From Pseudevernia furfuracea (Eukaryota > Ascomycota > Lecanoromycetes > Lecanorales > Parmeliaceae): a DNA stretch of 64,000 bases. Under the pieces are notes generated by a model. That model had not been told where the DNA came from. It made no database searches and saw only the letters and a program-made list of their open reading frames with translations. The DNA is taken from NCBI GenBank assembly GCA_022315425.1, contig JAIUPT010000041.1, positions 1,550,001-1,614,000 of the forward strand, written 5' to 3'. A program made the translations under genes and the position numbers. Positions 54,282 through 64,000 of this stretch are shown here, in pieces (positions within the stretch are counted from its first letter, which is position 1; each line of letters starts with the position of its first letter).

Positions 54282-55619
54282 TCATCGTTTCCTACCGCCG
54301 CAATCATAATCTCCTCCGGCATTAGATTCGTCTAACGGCTCCAAAACCTCAAATTTGGTCCCCAACGCCTCCTTCCCTTCCTTGATCATCGCTTTTAACT
54401 GCTGATTGAATCGCTTTAGATTCGCGTCTTCTTCCAACTCCCTTTTCCGTATTCTCGCCGTCTGCCGTTGTACCTCTGCACTTAGTGGACTCTCGTGCTT
54501 CGGCGACATGATTGGAGATCTTGGCGATGCAAAAGATGCGGATCGATCGGAACGCAAGCCAGGCGAGCCAGCGTACGATGTCAGCGACGGTCTGGAAGCT
54601 GGTAGAATCGGTCTTTTGCCAAGCTTAGGTATTGGTCTTCGCGCCGAAGTATTCGATGGGTGGATTTTTCTTCTAGATAGCCGTGAAGGACTCGCCTCAC
54701 GCGAGGTAGACGTACTGACAATCACCCAGCTGGCACTTATCTCCTCACCCATTCCCTTTTCTCGCTGTATTTTCTTTGCTGCGCGAGGGGGCGTCGTGGG
54801 ATTTCGGGACATGTAGTCGGCTATGAAGTCTTCCTCAGGGAAGAAGCCAGGTACCAAGCTCTTTTCGCATAGATTCGACTGAAATATGTCTTCGCGCTCA
54901 GCTTCTTGCCACATACTCCGATCGCAGTTCATGTGTTCTGATGGTGGCTTCAACTCATATCCTCGGCCACCTCCAGCATAAAATCCTTTGAACGCGGTTG
55001 TCCTACAGAAATCCCACACCTTGCCGGCCGCTGAAACCATGCCGTAGACTGCTTTGCCCAAACCATCTTGGATTCGTGGAGAGGCGTGCTGCCTCGGACG
55101 CCCATTGCTTTCTCTCGATAGCGCGGACGTAGACTGAGGAAAGTAGCTGTCTAGAGCTAATTGGAAGCCTCCGGGTCCCCTGCCCCCCCGCAAGTGCAGA
55201 TCTGGTGACGTCCGATATTGTCCTTCTTCTTGGTCCATGGTCAGGCGTGCTGTTGGCGTATCAAGACCGCCGGCTAGCCTGTATTGCGTATTGGCAAAGG
55301 GCACAGGGCTCAAGGAGCTTGGGGACTCTAGGGCGGATGGTTTGTAGGAAAGCATACTTGGCGATGCATGTGACTGGGCTTTGAATGGTGTAGCTTGATC
55401 CGATAAATGTGAATCATGCCGTGATCGCTTGTGGCTTGTGGCACTGATGACATCTTGGGTGGGAAGTGAAGCGGTAGATCTGTGGAGGGAGCTTGACGCC
55501 GAGGGTGTCTTGGGAGGCTGGAAGAAGTGTGACTTGGCTCCCACGTTGATGTCGAGCTTAGGAGGGAGGATGGTGTCAAAAGAGAAGGAGCCAGGCATGA
55601 TAGTGTGATTGGAAGCCAT
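54282..55619 (-). CDS. conserved fungal protein of unknown function
   Basis: One frame, minus strand, 445 aa from ATG at 55619 (MASNHTIMPGSFSFDTILPP); the longer frame starts at GTG 55712 and is less likely. It is Ser/Pro-rich and mostly disordered. One conspicuous ordered block of about 30 residues near position 200 reads GKVWDFCRTTAFKGFYAGGG then RGYELKPP, likely to be a conserved signature. A second block (SLVPGFFPEEDFIADYMSRN) follows. The C-terminal third has RIRKRELEEDANLKRFNQQL, a helix. No catalytic motif was recognised, and I give no function. Confidence 0.7.
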   Translation of the reverse strand: MASNHTIMPGSFSFDTILPPKLDINVGAKSHFFQPPKTPSASSSLHRSTASLPTQDVISATSHKRSRHDSHLSDQATPFKAQSHASPSMLSYKPSALESPSSLSPVPFANTQYRLAGGLDTPTARLTMDQEEGQYRTSPDLHLRGGRGPGGFQLALDSYFPQSTSALSRESNGRPRQHASPRIQDGLGKAVYGMVSAAGKVWDFCRTTAFKGFYAGGGRGYELKPPSEHMNCDRSMWQEAEREDIFQSNLCEKSLVPGFFPEEDFIADYMSRNPTTPPRAAKKIQREKGMGEEISASWVIVSTSTSREASPSRLSRRKIHPSNTSARRPIPKLGKRPILPASRPSLTSYAGSPGLRSDRSASFASPRSPIMSPKHESPLSAEVQRQTARIRKRELEEDANLKRFNQQLKAMIKEGKEALGTKFEVLEPLDESNAGGDYDCGGRKR

Positions 55620-56287
55620 AAGCCAAGCGTGTTTCTTCGGAATGCTGTCGCAGGCTCGCAGCGCACTGTTTGTTGACAGGCGCTCCTTAGCTTCGGATTT
55701 AAGGGTATACACTAAGCTACCTTAGCGAGGAGCTGCGGCTCAATTTTACGGTAACTGAAAAGTCTTAAGAGTACCGTATTTATTACTCTACTGTATCTTA
55801 CTCCGTACTCTACATCATCAGTATGGAAAAGGGATATTGAATAGGATAGCATAGCATAGCACAGCACAACAATCAGACATCTAACCATCTCATCATTCGT
55901 ATGGCCCATTTAGGATCCCAAGCCTATCGTGGCGACAAATGTGCTAGTACTACATGCACAATGCTTCTTGCGCCCACCCTTTCTCCTGCTCTATCACCAA
56001 AGCCAGATATCAAGACTCCAACCCCTGAAAACTACTTACACGAAGGCTTCTCCCATCCAACATCGCGCCTGCAATATACCTACACGAATGCAGAGGCGTG
56101 CCAGCAGCCTCGAAAGGTAAATGGGATTCGTCAAGGTGCTTTATATCTCTGCGCGTGCCAAAGCGCATTACCCACTCAAGATGTCCTTATATTCGTGTTT
56201 GTTTCCAGATACGATGCGGGACTAAGTGGTGCTCTCATCCGGACGACCACCGCATATGACACAATTTTGGAAAGGAAATAGACAGAT
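55620..56287. other. intergenic, 668 bp
   Basis: 5' side of the unknown conserved gene and 3' flank of the PUF gene. Motifs like GAGTACCGT and CTTACTCCGTACTC occur at about 55770-55812. A short frame at 55901-56281 has no family features. Confidence 0.5.
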
Positions 56288-59200
56288 TCAGCGCTGTCAA
56301 TGCGTTAGACTCAGGTTATCACGTTTGCTGGTGGAGGGTTACATACCCTTCCTCGCCGTCCATCGTGTTGTTGCATCACAGGCTGCTGCTGGGAATAATA
56401 TTGCATTGGATATTGATACCCGCTGGCCATACCAGTGCCGCCCATCAGTGGATTGAAACCGGGCGGAGCGAAAGCGGATTGCTGCAACATGGGACTTGGA
56501 CTCATCCGCATGTTTGGTTGTGGCATCTGACCCAAGGACGGGGAAGGGGACGAGTAGCCACCCAGACCCATGCCTGTGTAGTAGTCTGCTGGCGAGGCGC
56601 CTCTAGGCAGCAACGCTGGCTGATATTGATGACTTATTTGGTTCAGTGAATTGGGTGTAAAATTCGACGCTAGCTGCTCGTATGCCAGAATACCGTTCGG
56701 ATCCATCGCTGTAGTTCCAGAGAAACCTGTCTGCATTGGGTATTGCTGCTGAGGCACAGGCTGAAAGAATTGACCGTTGTATTGTCTATCATTTTCTGCT
56801 TGGTGCTGCCTTCTGCCTTCCCTTGATCCATGCTGTGGAGTTCGAATGCGCTCCTGGTGAGGACCATGGCCATTCGGAGTAGAATCGCGCTCGGATTTCC
56901 CACCCTTAGCAGACAAGCCCACCTCGTCCATAAGTCTCTTGTACCCTTGTGATGCCGAGGCCTTTAGCCGCAAGAGTACGTTGCGCACATTTTGCATGAC
57001 CTCGCTGCGCTGGCTTTCATCGAAAGACGGCGTGGTAAGGACTTTATAAATGAGTGTAGCACCAGAGGCTTGGTCGCTTAAGATGTCTTCTAAGGTTTTG
57101 TTGTCCTCAGAGAAGAAAAGAGCATGGAGGACGGTATCCCTGGCTTCAGGCTCATTCCGCTGGTTGATGACTTTCAAGACAGTAAGATAAGCTACCTTGT
57201 GTGTGCAAAGGTGGACGAGATGAGGGACCAGCCGGGGTGCAAGAGCAGCCCGGCGATGAGAAAAGGTACAAGTGTCCAGGAACCACGTGAGCAGAAGCGC
57301 ACCGTTAGTGTTGGTTGCTAGCTGTACGCTGTGAAGTGCAATAGCCGAGGCCAACATTCGCTTCTGGCTGTTAGTAGCATGGTGACTCTCGAGGCAAGCA
57401 CGCATGGCTCTTGCACCAAATCGCCCCTGAGCGATGTCCCACATACGACTGAGCATAGTCTCGAAGATGAAGTTGTTGTACGGGTAGCCAAATCGTAGGC
57501 AGCCTTGCAGAACGTAATTGCCATATTGATCGAGGAACAGAGCTACGGTGTACGGTCGTAGACTGTTGACGATCACCTGGATTTGACTCGGCACTTTCGA
57601 AACGTCAATGATCTTCTGAGCAGCCCAAGTACCATTTTTATGGACCCCAATTTCAGCAAGGTGAGGTGCAATTTGGAGAAGCATTTGCTCTTTGACAGAT
57701 TCGGAACAGAACTCGAACAGCTTCTGAACTACTGTATTTCCGAGGTAGTCAGAAGCCAGCTCGGCAATCTCTTGGAGCATTCCCACAGCGGTCTCTTCAA
57801 CCTCTCCTGGAGTCATGGCATTGTTGTCTATTCTCTTTCGAATCTCTCGGAGTTTAGGTGCGTCATGAACTCTCGCGTGACTTGGCTCCGAGATTGGTAG
57901 GATCTCGTTCTCAAAGCTCTGAAAAGCTATAGCGGCATCAATGCTGTCCTCGATGCTGTAACGGTCTTCGGCACTAGCTCCAAACTCATGAGCCATTTGC
58001 AACATCTCGGACTTCGACTCAGGCAGGTCCGGCACTTCAAGGGCAGCAGCAGTACTCTGTGCGTGGACTCCATTGACCGGATGATTTCCGTTATTGTCAT
58101 CGGTAGCTTGAGAGGCTTCGTTGTCAGTTTGCCCGTTACTGTAAGGATCAGGGCTTCGTGAGTGGAAGGTATTTCCAGGAGTGCCGCCAACGGAGGCAGA
58201 CGGAGCCTTTGCATAACCAATTCTCACGGGACCAGCACCGGGGAAAATTTCTTTTCCGTTAAGCGACTGCTTGGCTTTGATCGCGCTTTCGATGCTCTCG
58301 AAGTTGACGAAGCCACAGTTCTTGTGCACGAGGACTCTTGATGACTCAATCTTGCCGTGGAGTCCGAAGATAGCCTGTAAAGAGGTGACAGTAGTCGACG
58401 TAGGGATGTTACCAAGCCAAAGCGCACGGGTCGGCCCATCTTGGCTGCTCTCATCAGTGCTTTCGAAATTTGGTCGTCGTCCCATTTCGTTGAGATGAAG
58501 AGCCTGAACAGCTTCTGGCAGACCTTCGTAATCTTCGCTCCAATCTGTGGTAAGGACTGGGCTGTTCAGTTGGGGAGGACGCGTGAGGTATCGCAAAGGA
58601 CCAGCCGGTGTTCTCAAAGGCGAGTCAAGGACACCAGCCGTGCGTGCTCTTGGCCTACTAGCGGAAGCTTGAGTGGCAAAGGCCTGAACCGCTAGATTGT
58701 GATGGATGATCTGTGCATTTGTTTGGGCTATAGCAGCATCCATAGGAGTCATGACCCCACTCTGTTGTCCCGAATAGCCATCATTGGAAGGATAGTCCTC
58801 GTCATCCTCCGCCGCGTACTTCTCTTTGGCATTAACAGAGTAGGACCTGAATCTGTTCAGATTCCTGTTGAGGCCGGCAAAGTCGTTGAGGAAAGGCTGC
58901 ATTGACAGTCTCTGCATGCCAGGTTGAACGAGATTGACTTGTGTCTGCATAGGCGTCTCCGCCAAGCCGAGATAATCCAGGGTTTTGACATCCGTGTCTG
59001 TCAGTCCGTCTTTGGAGAATGAGGACTGCGCGGGAGAGGCCGGCACATCGGCCGAACGAACGCTAGCCAGAGTGGAAGACCTATCTCGAGGATTGCTCCA
59101 GCTAGACGAGAATAGTGATGAACCAAATGGACTAGAACCCTCAACATAACTAGCCCGCTGAGGCATAGACCCCGCTCTCAACCGCGATAGAAGCGCAGAG

Positions 59201-59864
59201 GTAGAATTTCCTAACGACGAACTCAAATTCCCGCCATCAGCGCCAACGAACGAAGATGATCTGAAAGGGCTTGTAGATGGTGTAGGCCTTGAAGTCTTTG
59301 ACACGAACGACGGGCTGCCACCCAGGCCTGGGGGAGCAGCAGGAGAGAATCTTGAAGGCACAGTCCCAGCCCGTGGTCTGCGCGGAGGACCCTGTGTAGT
59401 GCTCTCGGGTGGTGGCATGAAGTCTGGAAATCCATCTTGGCTGGGTGATTCAGGAATTGTCTCCCTTAAAGGGGTCGAGCCACCACTAGCTGGGGGACCC
59501 CAAAGATTTGGGGTGAGACCCTCTTGAGCTTGAATCTCTCGGGCTCTGCATTTTGCAGCACTCGTTAGCAAATCGGTTGTAGCGTCATAGGAGGTATCGG
59601 TTACCTCTTTGAATAAAGCCGACCACTTGCACTTCCAAGTTCATGCGATGGGGAGCCAGTCCCCGACCTCGTATTTCCTGCTGTTGCTGCACCCATACTA
59701 CTCTTGCTCCCAGGGTTTCCGAAGGGTGATCGGACAGCAGTGCCAGCTGGGGCTTCAATTGGTGATGTATTAGCGGTCGATGACCCAGACCGTGGCTGAG
59801 CCGCCGAAAGTTGAGGAAGATAGTTGAGATTCAAATGATGGTCTGGCTTTGATGAAGGTGCCAT
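56288..59864 (-). CDS. RRM plus Pumilio-repeat RNA-binding protein (JSN1/PUF2 type)
   Basis: Minus-strand exons 59864-59605 and 59545-56347, with a probable last exon 56293-56288, 1154 aa. The PUF family binds 3'UTRs to control mRNA stability and localisation; yeast JSN1/PUF2 bear an RRM plus PUF repeats. About 450 N-terminal residues are disordered. RRM at about 460-533 (RNP2 LWLGNI; RNP1 CGFVNF). PUF region at about 678-948: LASDYLGNTVVQKLFEF, IGVHKNGTWAAQKIID, FLDQYGNYVLQGCLRFG, GRFGARAMRACLES and ATNTNGALLLTWFLDT. The C-terminus is Gln/Pro-rich. Reading through gives an extra tail to a stop at 56311; the intron GTATGT-CTAAC-GACAG joins GRRGR to R and stop at 56288, which I prefer. Confidence 0.93.
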
Positions 59865-61332
59865 TATGTATTATCAGTTCTTTTCCCGTGGTTGAATTGT
59901 CTAGGAAAGGAGGCTACGCCTTGAAGAGCGAGTGCTGGATTCAAATTTCGCAAGGGCTTAAAGAGCGTGGGCTCGCAGAAAGACCCTGTGAGCGATGGGA
60001 AGCGACGGGTATCTGCTTCGCTATGGCAACTTCCACGATTCCGACAAACCAGAGGGTCGCTGTCCAGCGAGCTCAACGAACTCACAAAAGTTTTACTTGA
60101 TGATTTCAAGGATTTGAGGTAGTGATCGCCGCTGATTGAGGTCGCATCGAAATGCAGAGATTATGTGCAAATGCTCTAGCGACCCCACTCGGGTTACTCC
60201 AGCAATATGGCTGACAAGTGTACTAGGGCTGTATTCGCTATCGAAACAGTGCAAGGGCCCTGTAATATCGGTTGTGGAAGCAGTGCAAGGAAGATGGAAA
60301 TGATGAGGCTTGAAACGTATTCGATGCGGCGTGGTAGGATGGTGTTGCAGCAAGCGCTGTGGGAAGGTGGTTGCACTGGTTGAAAAGAATCGAGTAGGTA
60401 ATAGAAGAAGTGTTGTACGGAGAAAGGAAGAAGAGAAAAAAGTATTAGGCAATTAGATCTCCGATATCAAATGGCTCTCAAAGGACAGTCGTTGGGTGGA
60501 AGTGGGAGTGGGAGTGGAAAGGTCAAGTAGAGTTACTCGTAGAAATTAAGGTAGAGCAGAAGAGAAAAAGCTTTGGAAGAAATCAGGAGTCATTCGCGAG
60601 GCGGCTATTTCGCGCGAACTAAAAACCAAACGAGGCGACCACAGGCTCACTGTCCACAGGCTCACAGGTGATGTTGCTTACGAGTTACGAGGGTCCATCA
60701 TTACCGTACTTTACAAACGTCGAGGTTCCAGATCTGCTACTCCTACGTTAACGAAGTCCAATTGCTTCAGCCTTCGGCTCTGCAACATTCGGCGATTTAT
60801 TAGAATCGACCGATTTTACGCCCCAGTCGCCAATCACTTTCGCTTGTAGTGTGCGTGTAGCAAGTATCTTATGTAGCAAGGCCAATCAGGCAGAGAACGG
60901 CTTTGCTATACGGGTACGAGTAGGGCTGTACCCAACCACGAACCACTTTGGCCCTTACTACCTTACCTTAGGTACCTTAGTTACTACTGAGAGACGTACG
61001 AAAAGCACTCTAGTGACTCTACGCATCAAGAGGACTACTACCTCTTTAGCGGTTTCAGTTTCTGCACCCTGCACGCTAACAGATTACACTATAACTCCGT
61101 AAGGTAAGGTAGCTAGTTTGGAAACGAACTCGCGGAGGATCCGAAAAGAAATTTATGTTGATCCTCTTTACATGTCCACACGTTCGCACCAGCGAGACCT
61201 GTATCAACTTCTCACAACGCCTCCAACAGGAGGTGTGAATCGTACGACAGAAGAAATGTGATATCATTATGAAAGCTACTCCTGCGAGACTTGAATTGTG
61301 ATCAAACCACTTGCGCCTCAATACAGCAAGCC
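59865..61332. promoter_or_regulatory. divergent promoter region of the PUF and VPS72 genes
   Basis: About 1.5 kb between opposing start codons. It has repeated CTTACGAG/TACTCGTA and TACCTTAGGTACCTTA motifs (about 60531-60545, 60678-60693, 60959-60981 and 61097-61112) and CCACAGGCTCAC twice near 60650. Frames up to 119 codons have no support. Confidence 0.5.
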
Positions 61333-62998
61333 ATGTCTCGAGACGCATCTCCTGCACTCTCCAATGATCGTGGAAACGAGTCAACATCATCAGATGAGGG
61401 TGCCGAAGAGGGACCAAGGGTTGAGTCATTGGTCACTGGGAGAGCGAAACGCGCCACGGCAGGGAACCGGCTATCCGTACTTCTAGACAAAGAGGGAGAT
61501 GATGAGCTCGAACTACTTTTCGCTGAGAACGAAGAGGAGGAGGATGTTGAGTTCGAGGACGACGACGTGAATGCCTCGGATGCGCAGCTTGATTCATCTA
61601 CGGATGAAGAAGACCAAGGTCCTACCAAGGTCGACGACGACCTAGATGGGGAGAGGGAGCTACAGAGGCAAGACAGGCTCGAGCGACAGAAGAAACGCAA
61701 GGCCCAGGAAGTCTTCAAGAGACCTGGTGCTCTACGAAAGAAGGTCAAGATTGACCCCTCGGCTACTCCTACTACACCTGCGCCAAGGCCGAAAAAGAAG
61801 TCTGAGAGGGTGTCGTGGGTGCACACTGATGCTGATGCTCCGACGCGGGTCTCCTCTCGAAAACAGACTGTTCAAAACAGAGAACTGGTCCATCAGAAAC
61901 TGGTTGACAGCGAGCAATCCCGGCTCAGGATAATGCACTCAATGGATCTAGCGCAGAAGCGCAAGGATGCCTCCAAGCCCAAGGCCTTGACCCAAGCCGA
62001 CCGCATGGAGGAAGCTGCAAAAACAGAGAGGAAGAATGCAAAGAGCTTGAATAGGTGGGAGGAGTCAGAGAAGAAGCGATCAGAGGAACAGAGGGCCAAG
62101 CTGGAAGCACTGCACAACCGGCAGCTGACTGGTCCTGTGGTTACATGTTGGAGTGGCCTGGCTAGGTGGGTCAACGGCAAGATTTCGCAGCTTGGTGTTG
62201 GACAGATTAGAGAGGCCGGTCATGTAGAGAGATCCGTCACGCTTGACGAGGAAAAGTCTGCTCCGAATAGCAGACTGATCGCAGAGCGAGACCTGACAGG
62301 AACCAAAAACCAGGATACAGCTATGTCTGAAAGCTCTCAATTTGACCTCGGAGCTGGGAATGCACAGCGCTCGCATCTACCAGATGCGCATCAGGTTCCC
62401 TTTTCACAGCAGATCACATTCACACCGCCGCAAGGCCCTCACGGCTTTCTTGATGGCATACACGCTTACGCCGCCTTGCCAATGCAGCAGCATCAGGCAG
62501 AATTCACAGGAACCGCCGACGCTGATTCGCTACCTCAGAACTATCCTGAGCCATCTTTTCCGAAACAATTAGACCGAGCTTCCTTTACGACCCTACCCAA
62601 CTTGCATTCCACCCCACAAATCGAATTCAAAAGCCGAACATTGGTGGCTATCAAGAACTTTGACCCCAACCCCATAAAGATGCCTGAGTTACAAAACAGT
62701 GTGCTTCTAAAGAAACGCAACGTAAAACCACCGAGTGAGTAGAGTACTGTCAATCGTTCTGTTCATCTCGCTAAGCTTTTCCGCAGAGCCGGTCTCAGAG
62801 TCTTGCGCAATAACGATGCAGCCGGCTAATTTTCGAGATCCGAGGACGGGTCTGGCTTATGCGAATTCGTACGCGTATAAAGAGATTCAAAGGCTTCGGA
62901 CTGGAGGATCTCGTTGGAGCAACCTGCTTGACTGTTATGTGGGTCCTGTACAAAGCGTCGCCCGAGGTGTCCCTGAACGGTTCTGGAAAGAGATATGA
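61333..62998 (+). CDS. VPS72: SWR1 complex subunit VPS72/YL1
   Basis: Two exons, 61333-62734 and 62787-62998, 537 aa. It is the chaperone-like SWR1 subunit that binds H2A.Z-H2B and helps deposit H2A.Z. The N-terminus has the acidic YL1 signature: RAKRATAGNRLSVLLDKEGD, then an acidic stretch (EEEEDVEFEDDDVNASDAQL), the basic KRKAQEVFKRPGALRKK and ERVSWVHTDADAPTRVSSRK. The centre is Lys/Glu-rich with a helix (RKNAKSLNRWEESEKKR). The YL1_C region in exon 2 is CAITMQPANFRDPRTGLAYA with YKEIQRL. The donor is GTGAGT and the acceptor CCGCAG. A TTG at 61291 extends the frame but ATG 61333 is the first. The gene is longer than the yeast protein through its disordered middle. Confidence 0.93.
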
Positions 62999-63974
62999 AG
63001 AGCGAAGCAATAGAATTGCGAGCACCGGCTGGAATACGGCTGTCGGGATGACCCACACAGCCACGCACATAGACCACTCAGCATGTTGAAGTGGGTACCA
63101 TCATTATCATCATTATCATCATCATCAGACCCTGAGCTTGCGCGATCATCACCAAGCAAAAGGTCGAATCCTCCTAAGCACCACTTTACAGCTCATGCCA
63201 AGCAGAGGAGGGCCTTGTGAAAGCTTAGTTTGGGGAGAAGACTGCTGGCGGAGCCACCAGGAGCCAATGGATGAGTCCGTGCGAAAATGTTGGACATTTT
63301 GAGGTAGGCACAGGATACGGGAAAGCGTGCAGGGAATGATTGGAAGGAAAGTGGCGCCAAATCGGATGCTAGTCACGAACAAAGTGCCCTGCTTGACGGA
63401 GGTGCATATTGGCTTTAGAATATGACAATGAATGTGGGAATTGAAGCCAATGATTCGAGAGCGTGTGGATGGAGGGCGTGGATGGTGACTTGAGACGTGT
63501 AGATGATGGAGTGATGCCTGCAAGGATGAGGTGACCAGGAGGCTAGTATTGGGAAAAAGAGTATATGAAGCTGTAGGAGCGAGCAATTAATTAGGTATAG
63601 AAAAAAGCCGTTAGTGGAGCAGTTTTAAAGTTCATTATCTCGGGAGGGGCGTAGTCTTCTTCTTTATCTTTCAGAGTCAGTCAACAAAGCTCCTCACTTC
63701 CTCACTTCCTTCACACTTACCTTCACATACCTTCTTACCTTCTAGCAATTGGACAACTCCAAACGCCGAATCAATTGTCCGTTTCCACAGGGATAGAGTA
63801 AGCCCGCTGTGACACCCTCATCCTGTTCCTGCAGAGCCCGTCTTTCTACACATAACACACTGACACACGCCTACTTAGTCATTGCCCAAAATTCAATTTC
63901 AGACCGCCATTTGGAACAAAGGCATATAGAGCAGCTCCGACCGCTGCCTCGAATCCCCTACATATCGTCGATCA
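62999..63974. other. intergenic, 976 bp
   Basis: 3' flank of VPS72 and upstream region of a possible gene at the window edge. It has a TCATTATCATCATTATCATC microsatellite at about 63100-63125 and duplicated CTCCTCACTTCCTCACTTCC and CACTTACCTTCACATACCTT tracts at about 63690-63742. No gene found. Confidence 0.5.
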
Positions 63975-64000
63975 ATGTCCAGCAGCCACCATGCTCAAGT
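63975..64000 (+). CDS. possible start of a further gene, cut by the window edge
   Basis: ATG at 63975 in an AATGTCC context (MSSSHHAQ) and another ATG at 63991 preceded by CACC. The long pyrimidine-rich leader (about 63650-63760) looks like a promoter. Only 26 bases are available, so product and even reality are unknown. Confidence 0.3.

Noticed and set aside
1..64000. tRNA, rRNA, CRISPR or transposase genes
   Set aside because: No cloverleaf-type GGTTCRAATCC box with a paired A box, no repeat-spacer array, and no transposase motif was seen by eye; a dedicated search could still find a split tRNA.

Overview
The window is nuclear DNA of a filamentous ascomycete (Pezizomycotina). The genes are dense, with intergenic gaps of 0.04-2.4 kb. 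Most are split by 47-90 nt introns with GT donors, a CTGAC/CTAAC-like branch point and AG acceptors, and the products are typical fungal ones (GT69 mannosyltransferase, siderophore MFS carrier, D-amino-acid oxidase, SAGA, ISW2 and SWR1 subunits). A family of long, mutually similar introns (introner-like elements) suggests Dothideomycetes; that placement is inference, not shown directly. I rebuilt exon joins by hand and tested each for reading phase. Twenty-four protein genes are listed, plus the first bases of a possible further one. No tRNA, rRNA, transposase or CRISPR array was seen. || Layout. 1.8-7.8 kb: RRM-like protein of unknown role, CAP59-type GT69 transferase, and cytosolic Asn-tRNA synthetase. 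8.3-13.8 kb: SGF73 (SAGA) and ITC1 (ISW2). 15.3-19.1 kb: ALG8 glucosyltransferase and an ERGIC-53/EMP47 lectin, head to head. 19.1-22.0 kb: two unrecognised acidic or repetitive proteins. 23.3-27.9 kb: SNF5 and the mRNA guanylyltransferase. 28.3-33.4 kb: D-amino-acid oxidase, an endonuclease/exonuclease/phosphatase (EEP) protein and a PA2G4-type protein. 34.2-43.3 kb: an unknown protein, an RCO1-like PHD protein and PDS5. 44.0-49.3 kb: a secretory-pathway agmatinase-like ureohydrolase, a GFA-domain protein and a siderophore MFS carrier. 51.1-63.0 kb: CDC42, an unknown conserved protein, a JSN1/PUF2-type RRM+Pumilio protein and VPS72/YL1. || Function. Six genes act on chromatin or cohesion (SGF73, ITC1, SNF5, RCO1-like, PDS5, VPS72). 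Four act in or pass through the secretory pathway (GT69, ALG8, lectin, ureohydrolase). Three handle nitrogen compounds or iron (D-amino-acid oxidase, ureohydrolase, siderophore carrier). || The strongest unusual signal is a set of seven introns of 135-168 nt in three genes (28-46 kb). They share a core of the form GAGTC-N3-AGAC-N4-TCTYG and an AATRCTGAC branch-point block, against about 47-90 nt for most other introns. Other points are a start-codon-only exon in ITC1, an in-frame TAG in the PHD gene, a signal peptide plus C-terminal KDEL on the ureohydrolase, a match to the iron-GATA-factor site upstream of the siderophore carrier, and a perfect 30-bp inverted repeat around a telomere-like loop.
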